Below are positions 41,751 to 50,549 of a stretch of 64,000 nt of DNA, in pieces. The DNA comes from Mycolicibacterium monacense (GTDB lineage Bacteria; Actinomycetota; Actinomycetes; Mycobacteriales; Mycobacteriaceae). Position 1 is the first letter of the stretch. The number at the start of each line of letters is the position of its first letter. The notes under the pieces are model-generated. The model did not search any database and was not told the origin of the DNA. It worked only from the letters and a program-made list of their open reading frames with translations. The stretch lies in NCBI RefSeq assembly GCF_010731575.1, contig NZ_AP022617.1:2542001-2606000 (forward strand). Reading direction: 5' to 3'. Position numbers and translations under genes: made by a program.

Positions 41751-43103
41751 TCAGTCGCGTTGAGACTGGTACACGTCGGGCACTCCGTCGCGGTCCGTAT
41801 CGGCCGTCTCCTGCAGCCAAACTGCCCGGTAGTGGCGGTTGCGGACCCTCAGCAGCACCGCCGCGATCAACGCCGCGACCAGGGATCCGGTGAGCACCCC
41901 GACCTTCACAAAATCGTCACGATCGGACCCCAGACCGTAGGCGAGGTCGCCGATGAGCAGGGACACCGTGAAACCGATCCCGGCCAGCAACGCGACGCCG
42001 AACACGTCGATCCAGCGCAGCGCGTCGTCGAGGTTGGCCCGGGTGACCGCGGTCAGCACGCGGGTCGTGAGGAAGATGCCCACCGGTTTGCCCACCACCA
42101 GGCCCAGGATGATCCCGAGGGTGATCGGATCGCTCAAAGCCCTGGTGAGACCGCTCACCCCGCCGATCGCGACCCCGGCGGCGAAGAAGGCGAACACCGG
42201 CACCGCCACCCCCGCCGACAGCGGACGAAGGCGGTGCTCGAAGTGCTCGGCCAGCCCCGGCCCGGCCTCGGGCCCGCCCGCGGCGACGCTGCGCAGGACC
42301 GGAACGGTGAATCCGAGCAGGACCCCGGCGACGGTGGCGTGCACCCCGGATTCGTGCACCAGCACCCAGGTGGCCACGCCGAGCGGCAGCAGCAGCCACC
42401 ACGACCGGATCCGCCGCTGCACACACAGTGCGAACAGCGCGAGCGGGACGATCGACAACCCGAGCGCTGTGAGGTTGATCTCGTCGGTGTAGAACACCGC
42501 GATCACCGTCACCGCGAGCAGATCGTCGACGACGGCCAGTGTCAGCAGGAAGGTGCGCAGCGCGGCGGGCAGATGGGTGGAGATCACCGCGAGCACCGCG
42601 ACGGCGAACGCGATGTCGGTGGCCGTGGGGATGGCCCAGCCGCGGGTGGCGCCGTCACCGACGGGGGCGGTGACGGCCACGAAGATCAACGCCGGAACCA
42701 CCATCCCGCCGACGGCCGCGGCCATCGGCAGGGCCGCCCGCGCCGGGTCCCGCAGATCGCCCGCGACGAATTCCCGTTTGAGTTCGAGGCCGACGACGAG
42801 GAAGAAGACGGCCAGCAGGCCGTCGGCCGCCCAGGTGCCCAGGGTGAGGTTCAGGTGCAGGCCGAACGGCTCCGCCCCGATCTTCAGGTCGCGCAGCGCG
42901 AAGTAGGACTCGGCCCACGGCGAGTTGGCCCACACCAGGGCGACGGCCGACGCCACCAGCAACACCGCACCGCCGACGGTCTCCTTGCGCAGGATCCCGG
43001 CGATGCGCGCCGTCTCCGACCAGGAGCCCCGGGACAGTACCGAGCGTCGTGCTCGCGGGGCGGGGGTGTTCGTCAAATCGGCCTCACCAGGGGTAGGGGT
43101 CAT
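41751..43103 (-). CDS. nhaA: Na+/H+ antiporter NhaA
   Basis: About 450 residues with 11-12 membrane spans. The antiporter's paired aspartates are present in [13 protein letters not shown]. The enzyme exports sodium in exchange for protons. The ATG at 43103 was chosen because an upstream extension would cover the conserved 25-nt leader element at 43110-43134. That element is shared with the two ABC exporter units nearby. Confidence 0.95.
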   Translation of the reverse strand: MTPTPGEADLTNTPAPRARRSVLSRGSWSETARIAGILRKETVGGAVLLVASAVALVWANSPWAESYFALRDLKIGAEPFGLHLNLTLGTWAADGLLAVFFLVVGLELKREFVAGDLRDPARAALPMAAAVGGMVVPALIFVAVTAPVGDGATRGWAIPTATDIAFAVAVLAVISTHLPAALRTFLLTLAVVDDLLAVTVIAVFYTDEINLTALGLSIVPLALFALCVQRRIRSWWLLLPLGVATWVLVHESGVHATVAGVLLGFTVPVLRSVAAGGPEAGPGLAEHFEHRLRPLSAGVAVPVFAFFAAGVAIGGVSGLTRALSDPITLGIILGLVVGKPVGIFLTTRVLTAVTRANLDDALRWIDVFGVALLAGIGFTVSLLIGDLAYGLGSDRDDFVKVGVLTGSLVAALIAAVLLRVRNRHYRAVWLQETADTDRDGVPDVYQSQRD

Positions 43104-43109
43104 CACATC

Positions 43110-43134
43110 GCCGACCAGACTTCCCGGCACACCG
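43110..43134 (-). promoter_or_regulatory. Leader element copy 1 (upstream of nhaA)
   Basis: Read toward nhaA the element is CGGTG, two variable bases, CCGGGAAGTCTGGTCGG and a final C. It ends six bases before the ATG. TAGGGT (43147-43152, minus) lies 12 bases before it and could be a -10 box. GCCG/CGGC can close a hairpin of 4-5 bp. Confidence 0.7.
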
Positions 43135-43185
43135 TATTCGCACACCACCCTAGGCGATCGAGCCTCGCGAGGCCCTCCCGCGGAG

Positions 43186-43191
43186 TACATT
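43186..43191 (+). promoter_or_regulatory. Probable -10 of exporter 1
   Basis: TACATT is followed by exactly six bases and then leader element copy 2, so transcription probably begins at or next to the first base of the element (43198). Confidence 0.55.
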
Positions 43192-43197
43192 CATCCT

Positions 43198-43222
43198 CGG
43201 TGCGCCGGGAAGTCTGGTCGGC
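43198..43222 (+). promoter_or_regulatory. Leader element copy 2 (upstream of ABC exporter 1)
   Basis: Same element as copy 1 in the opposite orientation, reading into the exporter gene. It is identical to copy 1 except at one variable base. It ends 33 bases before the preferred TTG start. Confidence 0.75.
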
Positions 43223-43255
43223 AGACAGTTGACCCGACTCCTGAAAGGGCTTCCG

Positions 43256-44179
43256 TTGCATGCCATCCCACCGGCGACTGCGCGCGCCGAATCCCCACTC
43301 GCCATCCACACCGACGGACTCGGCAAACGGTTCGGCCCGGTCCTCGCCGTCGAGGGCCTCGACCTGAGCGTGACGCCGGGCGAGGTGTTCGGCTTCCTCG
43401 GCCCCAACGGTGCCGGCAAGTCGACGACGATCCGCATGCTGCTGGGATTCCTGCGGCCCAGCGAGGGGTCGGCCCACGTCTTCGGGATCGACGCCGGCGA
43501 CGTGCGCCGCGTCCACCGCCTCCTGGCGTACGTCCCCGCCGACGTCGCACTGTGGCCGGCCCTGACCGGTGCCGAGACCCTCGAACTGCTCGGCAACATC
43601 GGCCCCGGTGTGGACACCGACTACCGCGCCGAACTGATCCGGCGCTTCGACCTCGACCTCGACCGGCCGGGCAAGGCCTATTCGACCGACAACCGGCAGA
43701 AGGTGGCGCTGGTGGCGGCCTTCGCCACCCGGGCCCCGCTGCTCGTGCTCGACGAGCCGACCAGCGGACTCGACCCGCTGATGGAGCGGGAGTTCCGCCG
43801 CTGCATCCGCGAGGCGCGCGACCGCGGCCAGACGGTGTTCCTGAGCTCGCACCAACTCGCGGAGGTGGAAGCCGTCTGCGACCGGGTGGCGATCCTGCGG
43901 TCCGGCAGGCTCGTCGAGATCGACAACATCGCCGACCTCCGTCGGTTGCGCCGCACCGTGGTGGAGGTCGGCTACCGCGACGCCGCGCCACAGTTGACCG
44001 GCGTCGCCGGTGTCTCCGACATCGAGCGTCTCGAGGGCCGGCGCCTGCGGTTCACGCTGTCGGGGCCACCGACGCTGGTCCTGCGGGCGCTGTCGTCGGT
44101 GGACGTGACCGCGCTGAGGATGCACGAACCCACACTCGAGGAGATCTTCCTCGACTACTACGGCGAGACGTCCCGATGA
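43256..44179 (+). CDS. ABC exporter 1, ATP-binding subunit
   Basis: About 307 residues. Walker A GPNGAGKST, a divergent signature loop (YSTDNRQKVALV instead of LSGGQ), Walker B LLVLDEPTSGLD and the switch S-S-H-Q are present, typical of DrrA/CcmA-like export ATPases. No ATG or GTG start is available; TTG at 43256 has GAAAGGG six bases upstream and is preferred over TTG at 43229, which lies seven bases after the leader element. It is coupled to its permease through ATGA. Confidence 0.88.
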   Translation: MHAIPPATARAESPLAIHTDGLGKRFGPVLAVEGLDLSVTPGEVFGFLGPNGAGKSTTIRMLLGFLRPSEGSAHVFGIDAGDVRRVHRLLAYVPADVALWPALTGAETLELLGNIGPGVDTDYRAELIRRFDLDLDRPGKAYSTDNRQKVALVAAFATRAPLLVLDEPTSGLDPLMEREFRRCIREARDRGQTVFLSSHQLAEVEAVCDRVAILRSGRLVEIDNIADLRRLRRTVVEVGYRDAAPQLTGVAGVSDIERLEGRRLRFTLSGPPTLVLRALSSVDVTALRMHEPTLEEIFLDYYGETSR

Positions 44180-45804
44180 CCACCGCGACGATGCCGGCCG
44201 CCCCCACCGCGTCGGCGCCACCCGTCGCGCGCACCGTCGGCCGGCTCGCGGTACGCCAGGTGCGCCGGGGCACGCTGATCGTGGCGGGTGTCGCCGCAGG
44301 CATGTCGGCCCTGGTGGCCGCCCAGTACCAGAGCACCTTCTCGGGTGAACTCGACCAGGGTGCGCTGCGCGCGCTGGCCGAGAACCCGGCGGTGCGGGTG
44401 TTGTTCGGCCCGCCGCTGGCCCTCGACGATCCCGGCGGGTTCACGGTGTGGCGGACCGGCACACCGGTGCTCGTCATCGCCGCGGTGTGGATTCTGCTCG
44501 CCGTCATCCGCATCACCCGGGGCGAGGAGGAGGCCGGCCGCTGGGATCTGCTCCTGGCCGGACCGCTGCGCACGGTCGACGCCGCCGCGCGCTGTCTCCT
44601 CGCGGCCGTCGGCGCCGCGGTGGTGATCGGCACGGCCGTCGGCCTCGCCATGGTCGCCGCGGGAACCGACCCGCGCGGCGCGGCGCTCTACGCGGCCGGC
44701 GTCGCGGGCACCGCGGCGTGGTTCGCCACTGTCGGCGCCCTGGCGGCACAGGCGATGCCGACCAGATCGGCGGCGGTGGGCGCGTCCGTCGCGGTACTCG
44801 GCGCGGCGCTGCTGCTGCGCATGCTCTCCGACGGGGTGGCGGCGCTGGCGTGGACGGCATGGCTCACCCCGTTCGGGCTGCTGGGACGTGTCGCGCCGTA
44901 CGCCCACAACGACATCCTGCCGCTGCTCGTGCTGGTCGCGGTGCCGCCGCTGATCGGTGCGGCTGCGCTGGCGACCGCACGCCATCGCGACGTGGGGGGC
45001 GGGGTGGTGAGCGTGTCGACCCGTCGCCGGCCCCGGATACTCCTGTTGGGATCGGTCGGCGGGTTCGCGCTCCGGCGTGCGCTGCGCCCGGCCCTGGGCT
45101 GGTCGATCGGGATCGCGACGTACTTCCTGCTACTCGGCGCGATGCTCACCTCGATTCTCGAGTTCCTCACGGAGAACCCACGATTCGCCGAACTGGCCGC
45201 CGCGGCGGGCTTTTCGGGGCTGGGCTCGGCCGACGGGTTCGCCGCGGCGCTGTTCCGTCTGCTCGCCATTGCCACCGGCCTGTTCGCAGCGACCAGGCTG
45301 GCCGCGCTGGTCGCCGACGAGAGGGCACGCCGGTGGACGACGGTGCTCGCGGCACCCGTGCCGCGGGCGCGCGTCGCCGCGCAGGAGATCGGGGTGACGG
45401 CCGTGGGCGTGCTGATGCTGCACACCGTGGCCGCGCTGGCGATGTGGCTCGGGTCGGCGGTCACCGGCGGACCACTGCGGTGGGGTTCCGCCCTGGCCGG
45501 CGCGTTGAACCCCGCTCCCGTCGCGTTCCTGGCGTTGGGCGCGGCAGGGCTGGCGGTGGGCTGGCTGCCGTCGGCCGTCACGGCGGTGGGAGCGGTTCCG
45601 GTCGCCGGCGGCTTCCTGCTCGAGGTTCTCGCCGACAGCCTGCACGCGCCGCGGCACCTGCAGCAGGTGTCGCCGTTCCCCCATGTGGCGTCGGTGCCCG
45701 CGGAGCCGCCGAACACCGGTGCCATCGTGGCCTTTCTGGTCATCGGGACCGGGCTGGCCGCCGCGGGCGTCGCCGGCTACCGGCGTCGCGACCTCGTCTC
45801 GTGA
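44176..45804 (+). CDS. ABC exporter 1, large permease
   Basis: A 542-residue ABC-2-type permease with about twelve spans in two repeated halves (each with six). This is the double-length form seen in polyketide-antibiotic/TipX-like exporters. It pairs with the upstream ATPase. The exported compound is unknown; drug efflux is inferred. It ends 13 bases from the stop of exporter 2's last gene, so the two operons converge. Confidence 0.85.
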   Translation: MTTATMPAAPTASAPPVARTVGRLAVRQVRRGTLIVAGVAAGMSALVAAQYQSTFSGELDQGALRALAENPAVRVLFGPPLALDDPGGFTVWRTGTPVLVIAAVWILLAVIRITRGEEEAGRWDLLLAGPLRTVDAAARCLLAAVGAAVVIGTAVGLAMVAAGTDPRGAALYAAGVAGTAAWFATVGALAAQAMPTRSAAVGASVAVLGAALLLRMLSDGVAALAWTAWLTPFGLLGRVAPYAHNDILPLLVLVAVPPLIGAAALATARHRDVGGGVVSVSTRRRPRILLLGSVGGFALRRALRPALGWSIGIATYFLLLGAMLTSILEFLTENPRFAELAAAAGFSGLGSADGFAAALFRLLAIATGLFAATRLAALVADERARRWTTVLAAPVPRARVAAQEIGVTAVGVLMLHTVAALAMWLGSAVTGGPLRWGSALAGALNPAPVAFLALGAAGLAVGWLPSAVTAVGAVPVAGGFLLEVLADSLHAPRHLQQVSPFPHVASVPAEPPNTGAIVAFLVIGTGLAAAGVAGYRRRDLVS

Positions 45805-45817
45805 GCGCCGTGGCCGG

Positions 45818-46564
45818 TCACCCGTTCTTGGCGAGGAACCGGCGGAACAGCGGCCAGGCCACCGCACCGTTGTAGACGACGCCGGCCAGCAGGTACGGCC
45901 ACCAGGTGCCGTGGTCGCCGGCCACCCAGAACGCCTTGGCGGCCCAGTAGGGCGGCAGGACGCCGAACGCCAGATTCCACGCCGAGTCGATGAACCACGG
46001 CAGGCACGGTAGGCCGGCGATGAGCATGCCGAGCCCGCGCACTGCCGCCAGTCCCTGGATCTTGTTGCCCGCCATGGCGACGATGAGCAGCAGCGTGACG
46101 ACTGCCGACAGTCCGGAGAGCAGACCGATGGGGATCAGCGCACCGGTCATCCCGGGCTGCAGGATGCCGCTGAGTGACAACGTCGTGACGACGTAGACCG
46201 TGGTGACCACGACGACCGTCACCGCACGGTAGGCGAAGAACACCGAGAGCTTCACCGGGGTGACGCGCAGCGCGGTGAGCGTACCGGCGTCCACCTCGTC
46301 CAGCACCAGGAAGGCCGCCAGGGCGCCGGCGATGATGATGCTCGTCAACAGCAGGAAGCCGGTGAGGATCACCGGGTAATAGGGCACCAGGTCGAATCCC
46401 TGTTTCTCGGCGAGCATCTCGGTGACCCGTGGCGTGAGCAGAGCCACGGCCGAGGTCCAGATGACGGGGGCGAATACGATCATCACCAGCAGCGGATCGC
46501 GGTAGGCGCCGCGGATGTCGTTGCGCCCGAACGCCCGCCACGCGCGGACCACCGGAGTAGCCAT
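45818..46564 (-). CDS. ABC exporter 2, permease B
   Basis: A 248-residue ABC-2 permease with six spans, including a G-F-L-L-L-T-S-I-I-I-A-G-A-L-A-A-F-L-V-L-D-E-V-D-A-G-T segment typical of exporters. Its ATG shares one base with the stop of the preceding permease. Order and type match Rv2686c, part of an M. tuberculosis exporter linked to fluoroquinolone resistance (from memory). Confidence 0.88.
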   Translation of the reverse strand: MATPVVRAWRAFGRNDIRGAYRDPLLVMIVFAPVIWTSAVALLTPRVTEMLAEKQGFDLVPYYPVILTGFLLLTSIIIAGALAAFLVLDEVDAGTLTALRVTPVKLSVFFAYRAVTVVVVTTVYVVTTLSLSGILQPGMTGALIPIGLLSGLSAVVTLLLIVAMAGNKIQGLAAVRGLGMLIAGLPCLPWFIDSAWNLAFGVLPPYWAAKAFWVAGDHGTWWPYLLAGVVYNGAVAWPLFRRFLAKNG

Positions 46565-47271
46565 CACGAACCCGCCGATCGCACCACGTGGCGGACGAAC
46601 ATCGCCTTCGCGGCCAGGTACAACCCGATCAGACACACGAGCGGGTAGCCGATCGCGTACACCACCTGCCACGGCTGCAGGTGCAGCTGGTCGAAGGCGG
46701 CGCCCAACAGCATCAACGGTCCCTGTGTCGGGACGAGGTGGAGCGCCGGGTGGGGCCACACGCCCGAATAGTGCAGCACCGGAAGATTCATCACCGCGAT
46801 GGGAACCGTGCCGGCCAGGAACCAGTCGCTCACCGAGGCGAACGGTAGCGAGGTGATGAACCCGACCAGCAGCATCAGCAGCGTGCCGAGCACCACACCG
46901 GCCACCATCGGCACGGGACGGTATGCGACGCCGTGTGCGATCGTGACCACCGTGACGGCCACGAGGAGCGAAACCGAGCACAGCACAGTCACTTTCGCGG
47001 CGAGATACTCGCCGAAGCGCAGCGGGGTGGAGATCATCGCGCCGAGCGTGCGCTCCTGCTTCTCGAAGAACACCGAGCCGCCGATGAAGAAGAAGCCGAT
47101 GATGGAGATGTCGCCCACCAGCACGTAGGGTTCGGCCGCCGCGCGCAGCCCGTGCGACAACGGCAGCAGCACCGCCAGCCAGATCAGCCCGGAGAACACC
47201 GCCGCATGCAGGAACCGCTGCCGGTTCTGCAGGGTGAGTTCCAGACGCAGGACGCTGAGCAGCCGGGTCAT
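46564..47271 (-). CDS. ABC exporter 2, permease A
   Basis: A 235-residue ABC-2-type permease with six spans. The loop F-F-E-K-Q-E-R-T-L-G-A-M-I-S-T-P-L between spans 2 and 3 is the family's coupling motif. It starts with ATG overlapping the ATPase stop as ATGA. It corresponds by order to Rv2687c. Confidence 0.88.
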   Translation of the reverse strand: MTRLLSVLRLELTLQNRQRFLHAAVFSGLIWLAVLLPLSHGLRAAAEPYVLVGDISIIGFFFIGGSVFFEKQERTLGAMISTPLRFGEYLAAKVTVLCSVSLLVAVTVVTIAHGVAYRPVPMVAGVVLGTLLMLLVGFITSLPFASVSDWFLAGTVPIAVMNLPVLHYSGVWPHPALHLVPTQGPLMLLGAAFDQLHLQPWQVVYAIGYPLVCLIGLYLAAKAMFVRHVVRSAGS

Positions 47272-48176
47272 GTCAGCCGCCGTCCGGTCACGTCGACGAA
47301 CACGTCGTCGAGGCTGGCCTCGCGGCTGTGGATGGTCTCCACATGGTGCGCGCGCAGCACGTCGTGGAAGGCGGGATCGTCGGCGAGCCCGTCCATCGCG
47401 AACTCGGCTTCGGCGAGTTCGCCTCGAGGCGAGCGGTATTCGACCCGGACCACGCGCCTGCCGCGGGCGATCCGCAGTTCGGCGGGGGTGTCCAGCGCGA
47501 CGATCCTCCCTTCGACGACGAACGCGACCCGGTCGCACAGTTCGTTGGCCGTGGCCATGTCGTGCGTGGTGAGGAACACCGTGCGACCGCGCGCTCGCAG
47601 CTCGAGGATCATGTCCTTGACGTTGCGCGCGTTCACCGGGTCCAGGCCCGACGTCGGTTCGTCGAGGAACAGCAGATCGGGATCGTTGAGCAACGATCGT
47701 GCGAACGTCAGTCGCATCTGCATTCCCTTGGAGTACTTGGCCACCCGGGTGCCGGCGTGCTCGCCGAGCCCGACCGCGGAGAGCAGTTCCGCCGGGTCGA
47801 GGGTGGGCCCGTCGTACAGGGACGCGAAGAAGCGCAGGTTCTCCAGCCCGGTGAGCTTCTGGTAGTGGTTCGGCAGCTCGAACGAGACACCGATGCGCTG
47901 GTAGTAGTCGGGGCCCCAGTCCAACGGTTCGCGACCCCAGACGGCGATGTCTCCCCCGTGTCCGCGCAGGAGGCCGATCAGCAGCTTCTGAGTGGTGGAC
48001 TTCCCGGCACCGCTGGGGCCGAGGAATCCGAAGATCTCCCCGCGGCCGACCTCGAAGTCCATCCCGCGCACCGCGGGTTCGGCCGCCTTGGGATAGGCGT
48101 AGGTGAGGCCGCGGACACGGATCACCTCGTCGGTTCCGGCCGACGGGGACTGGTGCAGGCGGGCCGATTGCGTCAC
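47268..48176 (-). CDS. ABC exporter 2, ATP-binding subunit
   Basis: About 302 residues. Walker A GPSGAGKST, signature YSKGMQMRL, Walker B LLFLDEPTSGLD and the switch T-T-H-D are present. By order it corresponds to Rv2688c. The start is taken as GTG at 48176 (VTQSARL) with GAAAGG seven bases upstream; another GTG at 48206 is in frame but lies three bases after leader element copy 3. It is the first gene of exporter 2. Confidence 0.9.
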   Translation of the reverse strand: MTQSARLHQSPSAGTDEVIRVRGLTYAYPKAAEPAVRGMDFEVGRGEIFGFLGPSGAGKSTTQKLLIGLLRGHGGDIAVWGREPLDWGPDYYQRIGVSFELPNHYQKLTGLENLRFFASLYDGPTLDPAELLSAVGLGEHAGTRVAKYSKGMQMRLTFARSLLNDPDLLFLDEPTSGLDPVNARNVKDMILELRARGRTVFLTTHDMATANELCDRVAFVVEGRIVALDTPAELRIARGRRVVRVEYRSPRGELAEAEFAMDGLADDPAFHDVLRAHHVETIHSREASLDDVFVDVTGRRLT

Positions 48177-48208
48177 GATGGGTGCCTTTCGACAGCGGGA
48201 TACCACAT

Positions 48209-48233
48209 TCCGACCAGACTTCCCGGAGCACCG
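48209..48233 (-). promoter_or_regulatory. Leader element copy 3 (upstream of ABC exporter 2)
   Basis: Same 25-nt element, minus strand, 33 bases before the exporter 2 GTG. Compared with copies 1 and 2 the terminal pair changes from G-C to T-A (positions 7 and 25), keeping base pairing. Confidence 0.75.
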
Positions 48234-48239
48234 TCAGCG

Positions 48240-48245
48240 ACTATA
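48240..48245 (-). promoter_or_regulatory. Probable -10 of exporter 2
   Basis: TATAGT, followed by exactly six bases and then the leader element. The same spacing is found at exporter 1. It is partly covered by the palindrome at 48244-48259. Confidence 0.65.
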
Positions 48246-48259
48246 CTGAACTTTCAGTA
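48244..48259. promoter_or_regulatory. Palindromic operator of MarR-type regulator (probable)
   Basis: TACTGAA and TTCAGTA are perfect 7-bp arms around CT. The site lies between exporter 2 and the MarR-like gene and overlaps the exporter's -10 by two bases, a position suited to repression by the adjacent regulator. Confidence 0.65.
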
Positions 48260-48285
48260 ATTTGTGAAACCGTTTGGGAGGCAGA

Positions 48286-48765
48286 GTGGCCGACGAGGAC
48301 GCGACCGAGGCGGCCGAAGCACTCGCCCTCGTCCTGACCAGTCACGGTCTGCAACGCATGACGTCCAGGGTGCTGGCCGCGTTGTTGTTCACCGAACAGC
48401 CGACGTTGACGGCCGGCGAACTCGCCGCCCGCCTGCAGGCCAGCGCGGGCGCGATCTCCGGCGCCGTCAAGATGCTCGTCTCCGTCGGCCTGGTCGAGCG
48501 GGTGCCTGCGCCCGGGAGCCGCCGGGACCACTACCGGCTGCGCGACGATGCGTGGGCGGTGCTGTACACCACCCAGAACGAGATCCTCGCCGGGCTGCGG
48601 AAGGCCGCCGAGGACGGGATCGCCGTGAGCCCGACCGGTTCCGCCGCGCGGACACGGCTTCTGGAGATGCGGGACTTCTACGCCTTCCTGCTGGACGAGA
48701 TGCCCGCCGTCCTCGACCGCTGGCGGGCACACAGGTCACCGCCGGGCGCGCCGACGCAGATGTGA
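48286..48765 (+). CDS. MarR/GbsR-type transcriptional regulator
   Basis: About 159 residues with a winged helix-turn-helix (residues about 15-95): LTAGELAARLQASAGAISGAVKML is the helix-turn-helix and S-R-R-D-H-Y-R-L the wing. It belongs to the MarR/GbsR-like group. GTG at 48286 has GGGAGG upstream. It is divergent from exporter 2 and probably represses it and itself. The ligand is unknown. Confidence 0.85.
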   Translation: MADEDATEAAEALALVLTSHGLQRMTSRVLAALLFTEQPTLTAGELAARLQASAGAISGAVKMLVSVGLVERVPAPGSRRDHYRLRDDAWAVLYTTQNEILAGLRKAAEDGIAVSPTGSAARTRLLEMRDFYAFLLDEMPAVLDRWRAHRSPPGAPTQM

Positions 48766-48777
48766 GGACCGGGCGGC

Positions 48778-49338
48778 TCAGCGGCGTGCCGCGAGCGTCG
48801 CATCCGACCACAGCGCCGCCCCTGCATGGCCGAGCAGCAACTTGCTGTAGAACACCGGACCGAACCACGGCGCGGTGTTCGACGGTCCGAGTGCCCGGTC
48901 CACGCAGATGCCGCCCAGGGTCGTGACGACCCCGGCCGCGCGGCGGTGACGTCGCGCGTACCGGATGAGCGCCGTCGCCGCCAGCAGGTAGCCATAGTTC
49001 GCCACGGCCCAGCGCCAACGCGTCCGGCCGCCGCCGTCGAGCCAGGCCAGCGCGAGCGGATGCACGTGGGCGACCGCGAACCGCAGATGGTCCGCGTCGG
49101 TCTGCCCGGGCCGCTCGTACCAGCGCGCGCACGCCACGGTGTTGTTGGCCAACACCCCACCCCACAGGTCGACCGCCGCCACCACCAGCAGCGTGGCCCG
49201 CGCCGCGCCGAGCCGCCGGCCGGCCAGCCGCGGAGCGAGATATCCCCCGAGTGCGGCGAGGCCGAGGATCGAGGCCGTGCCCGCCGGGGTCGTCTCCTCA
49301 CCGACGAACTCCAGCCAGGCTGCGCGCAGGGCGTTCAC
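48778..49338 (-). CDS. Membrane protein of unknown function
   Basis: A 186-residue protein with about four hydrophobic segments (about 24-40, 50-66, 112-130, 140-155). A central loop contains N-N-T-V-A-C-A-R-W-Y-E-R-P and A-H-V-H-P. I recognise no family. The GTG start overlaps the RNA methyltransferase stop (GTGA), implying co-translation. Confidence 0.7.
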   Translation of the reverse strand: MNALRAAWLEFVGEETTPAGTASILGLAALGGYLAPRLAGRRLGAARATLLVVAAVDLWGGVLANNTVACARWYERPGQTDADHLRFAVAHVHPLALAWLDGGGRTRWRWAVANYGYLLAATALIRYARRHRRAAGVVTTLGGICVDRALGPSNTAPWFGPVFYSKLLLGHAGAALWSDATLAARR

Positions 49339-50549
49339 CGGGTCAGCACCGCGACACATTCGACGTGATGGGTCAGCGGGAAGGAGTCGAACACCCGCAC
49401 CTCCTCGACGGTGTAACCGGCACGCAGGTACAACCCGACGTCTCGCGCGAAAGACGCTGCCTCACAACCGATGTGGATGATGCGCGGCACGCCGGCTGCG
49501 CTGATCGCGTCGATGATCTCGCGTCCCGCGCCTGCGCGCGGCGGATCGAGCACCGCCACGTCGGCGGCGCCGCGCTCGGCCGACAGCGCCCGGCGTACCG
49601 AATCGGTGACGACGCGGACCTGCGGGAGGTCGGCCAGTGCGGCGCGCGCCGACCGGCCCGCCGCCCGCGAGGTGTCCACCGTCAGCACCCGGCCGCCGTC
49701 ACCGACCTGATCGGCCAGCGCAGCGGCGAAAACCCCTGCGCCACCGTAGAGGTCCCACGCCGTCTGCCCGGGGCCCAGCGCCGCCCACTGGACGACGAGC
49801 TCGCTGTAGCGGCGGGCGGCGTCGCGATGGGCCTGCCAGAACGCGGTCACCGGCACCCGCCACACACGACCACCGATGCGCTGGGTCGCCTCGTAGCTGC
49901 CGGACACCACCGTCGTCGGCGTACCGCGCCCCGCGCGCGGACCGCTCTGCACGATGTGGCGGGCGCCGTCGTCGTCGATCGCGACGTGCACGTGCGCACC
50001 CGGCGGGAAGCGCAGCAGGTGCACATCGTCGAGCAGTTCGGGCGGCAACTGGGCGCACCGCAGGTCGGTGACCAGTTCCGCGCTGTGGTAGCGGTGGAAT
50101 CCCGGAGCACCGTCGGCCCCGGTGTCCAGCCGGACCCTGGTGCGCCACTGCGTCGCCGCACCGTCGCCGATCGCCTCGGCGCTCGCGCGGTCCTCGTCAC
50201 ACCACTGGAATCCGCCCAGCCGGGCGAGCTGATTGGCCACCACGGCGCCCTTGAGCCGTCGCGCAGCCTCGGGCGTGACGAACGCGAGATCGCAGCAGCC
50301 CGCCCCGTCCACACCGGCGATCGGGCACAGCGACGGGATCCGCTCGGGCGACGGGTCGATGACCTCGACGACGTCGGAGTGCCAGTAGGACCCGCGGTCG
50401 GATAGCACGCGGACCCGAACGGTCTCCCCCGGCAACGCGTGCCGGACGAAGACCACCCGGCCGTCGTGACGCGCCACGCAGCTGCCACCGTTGGCGGGAG
50501 GACCGACCTGCAGGACGAGTTCGGTTGGCGCGCTCTCGGATCCGCTCAC
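49335..50549 (-). CDS. TrmA/RumA-type RNA uracil methyltransferase
   Basis: A 404-residue SAM-dependent methyltransferase. A TRAM-like N-terminal domain (about 8-60) is followed by the D-L-Y-G-G-A-G-V-F SAM motif, and the late D-P-P-R-A-G-A-G and H-I-G-C-E-A-A-S segments. In this family the nucleophile cysteine usually lies in S-C-N-P; here it reads G-C-E-A. The substrate (tRNA or 23S rRNA uridine) is not determined. It is coupled by GTGA overlap to the upstream KimA-like gene. Confidence 0.88.
   Translation of the reverse strand: MSGSESAPTELVLQVGPPANGGSCVARHDGRVVFVRHALPGETVRVRVLSDRGSYWHSDVVEVIDPSPERIPSLCPIAGVDGAGCCDLAFVTPEAARRLKGAVVANQLARLGGFQWCDEDRASAEAIGDGAATQWRTRVRLDTGADGAPGFHRYHSAELVTDLRCAQLPPELLDDVHLLRFPPGAHVHVAIDDDGARHIVQSGPRAGRGTPTTVVSGSYEATQRIGGRVWRVPVTAFWQAHRDAARRYSELVVQWAALGPGQTAWDLYGGAGVFAAALADQVGDGGRVLTVDTSRAAGRSARAALADLPQVRVVTDSVRRALSAERGAADVAVLDPPRAGAGREIIDAISAAGVPRIIHIGCEAASFARDVGLYLRAGYTVEEVRVFDSFPLTHHVECVAVLTR

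Noticed and set aside
43198..43222. Possible cobalamin riboswitch (GGGAAG...GGT resembles part of its core)
   Set aside because: The GCCACTG box and the downstream stems are absent and the leader is too short.
43110..43222. Terminal inverted repeats of a transposon
   Set aside because: The 19-bp arms are only 75 bases apart, enclose no gene, and a third copy occurs near 48.2 kb; each is tied to a gene leader.
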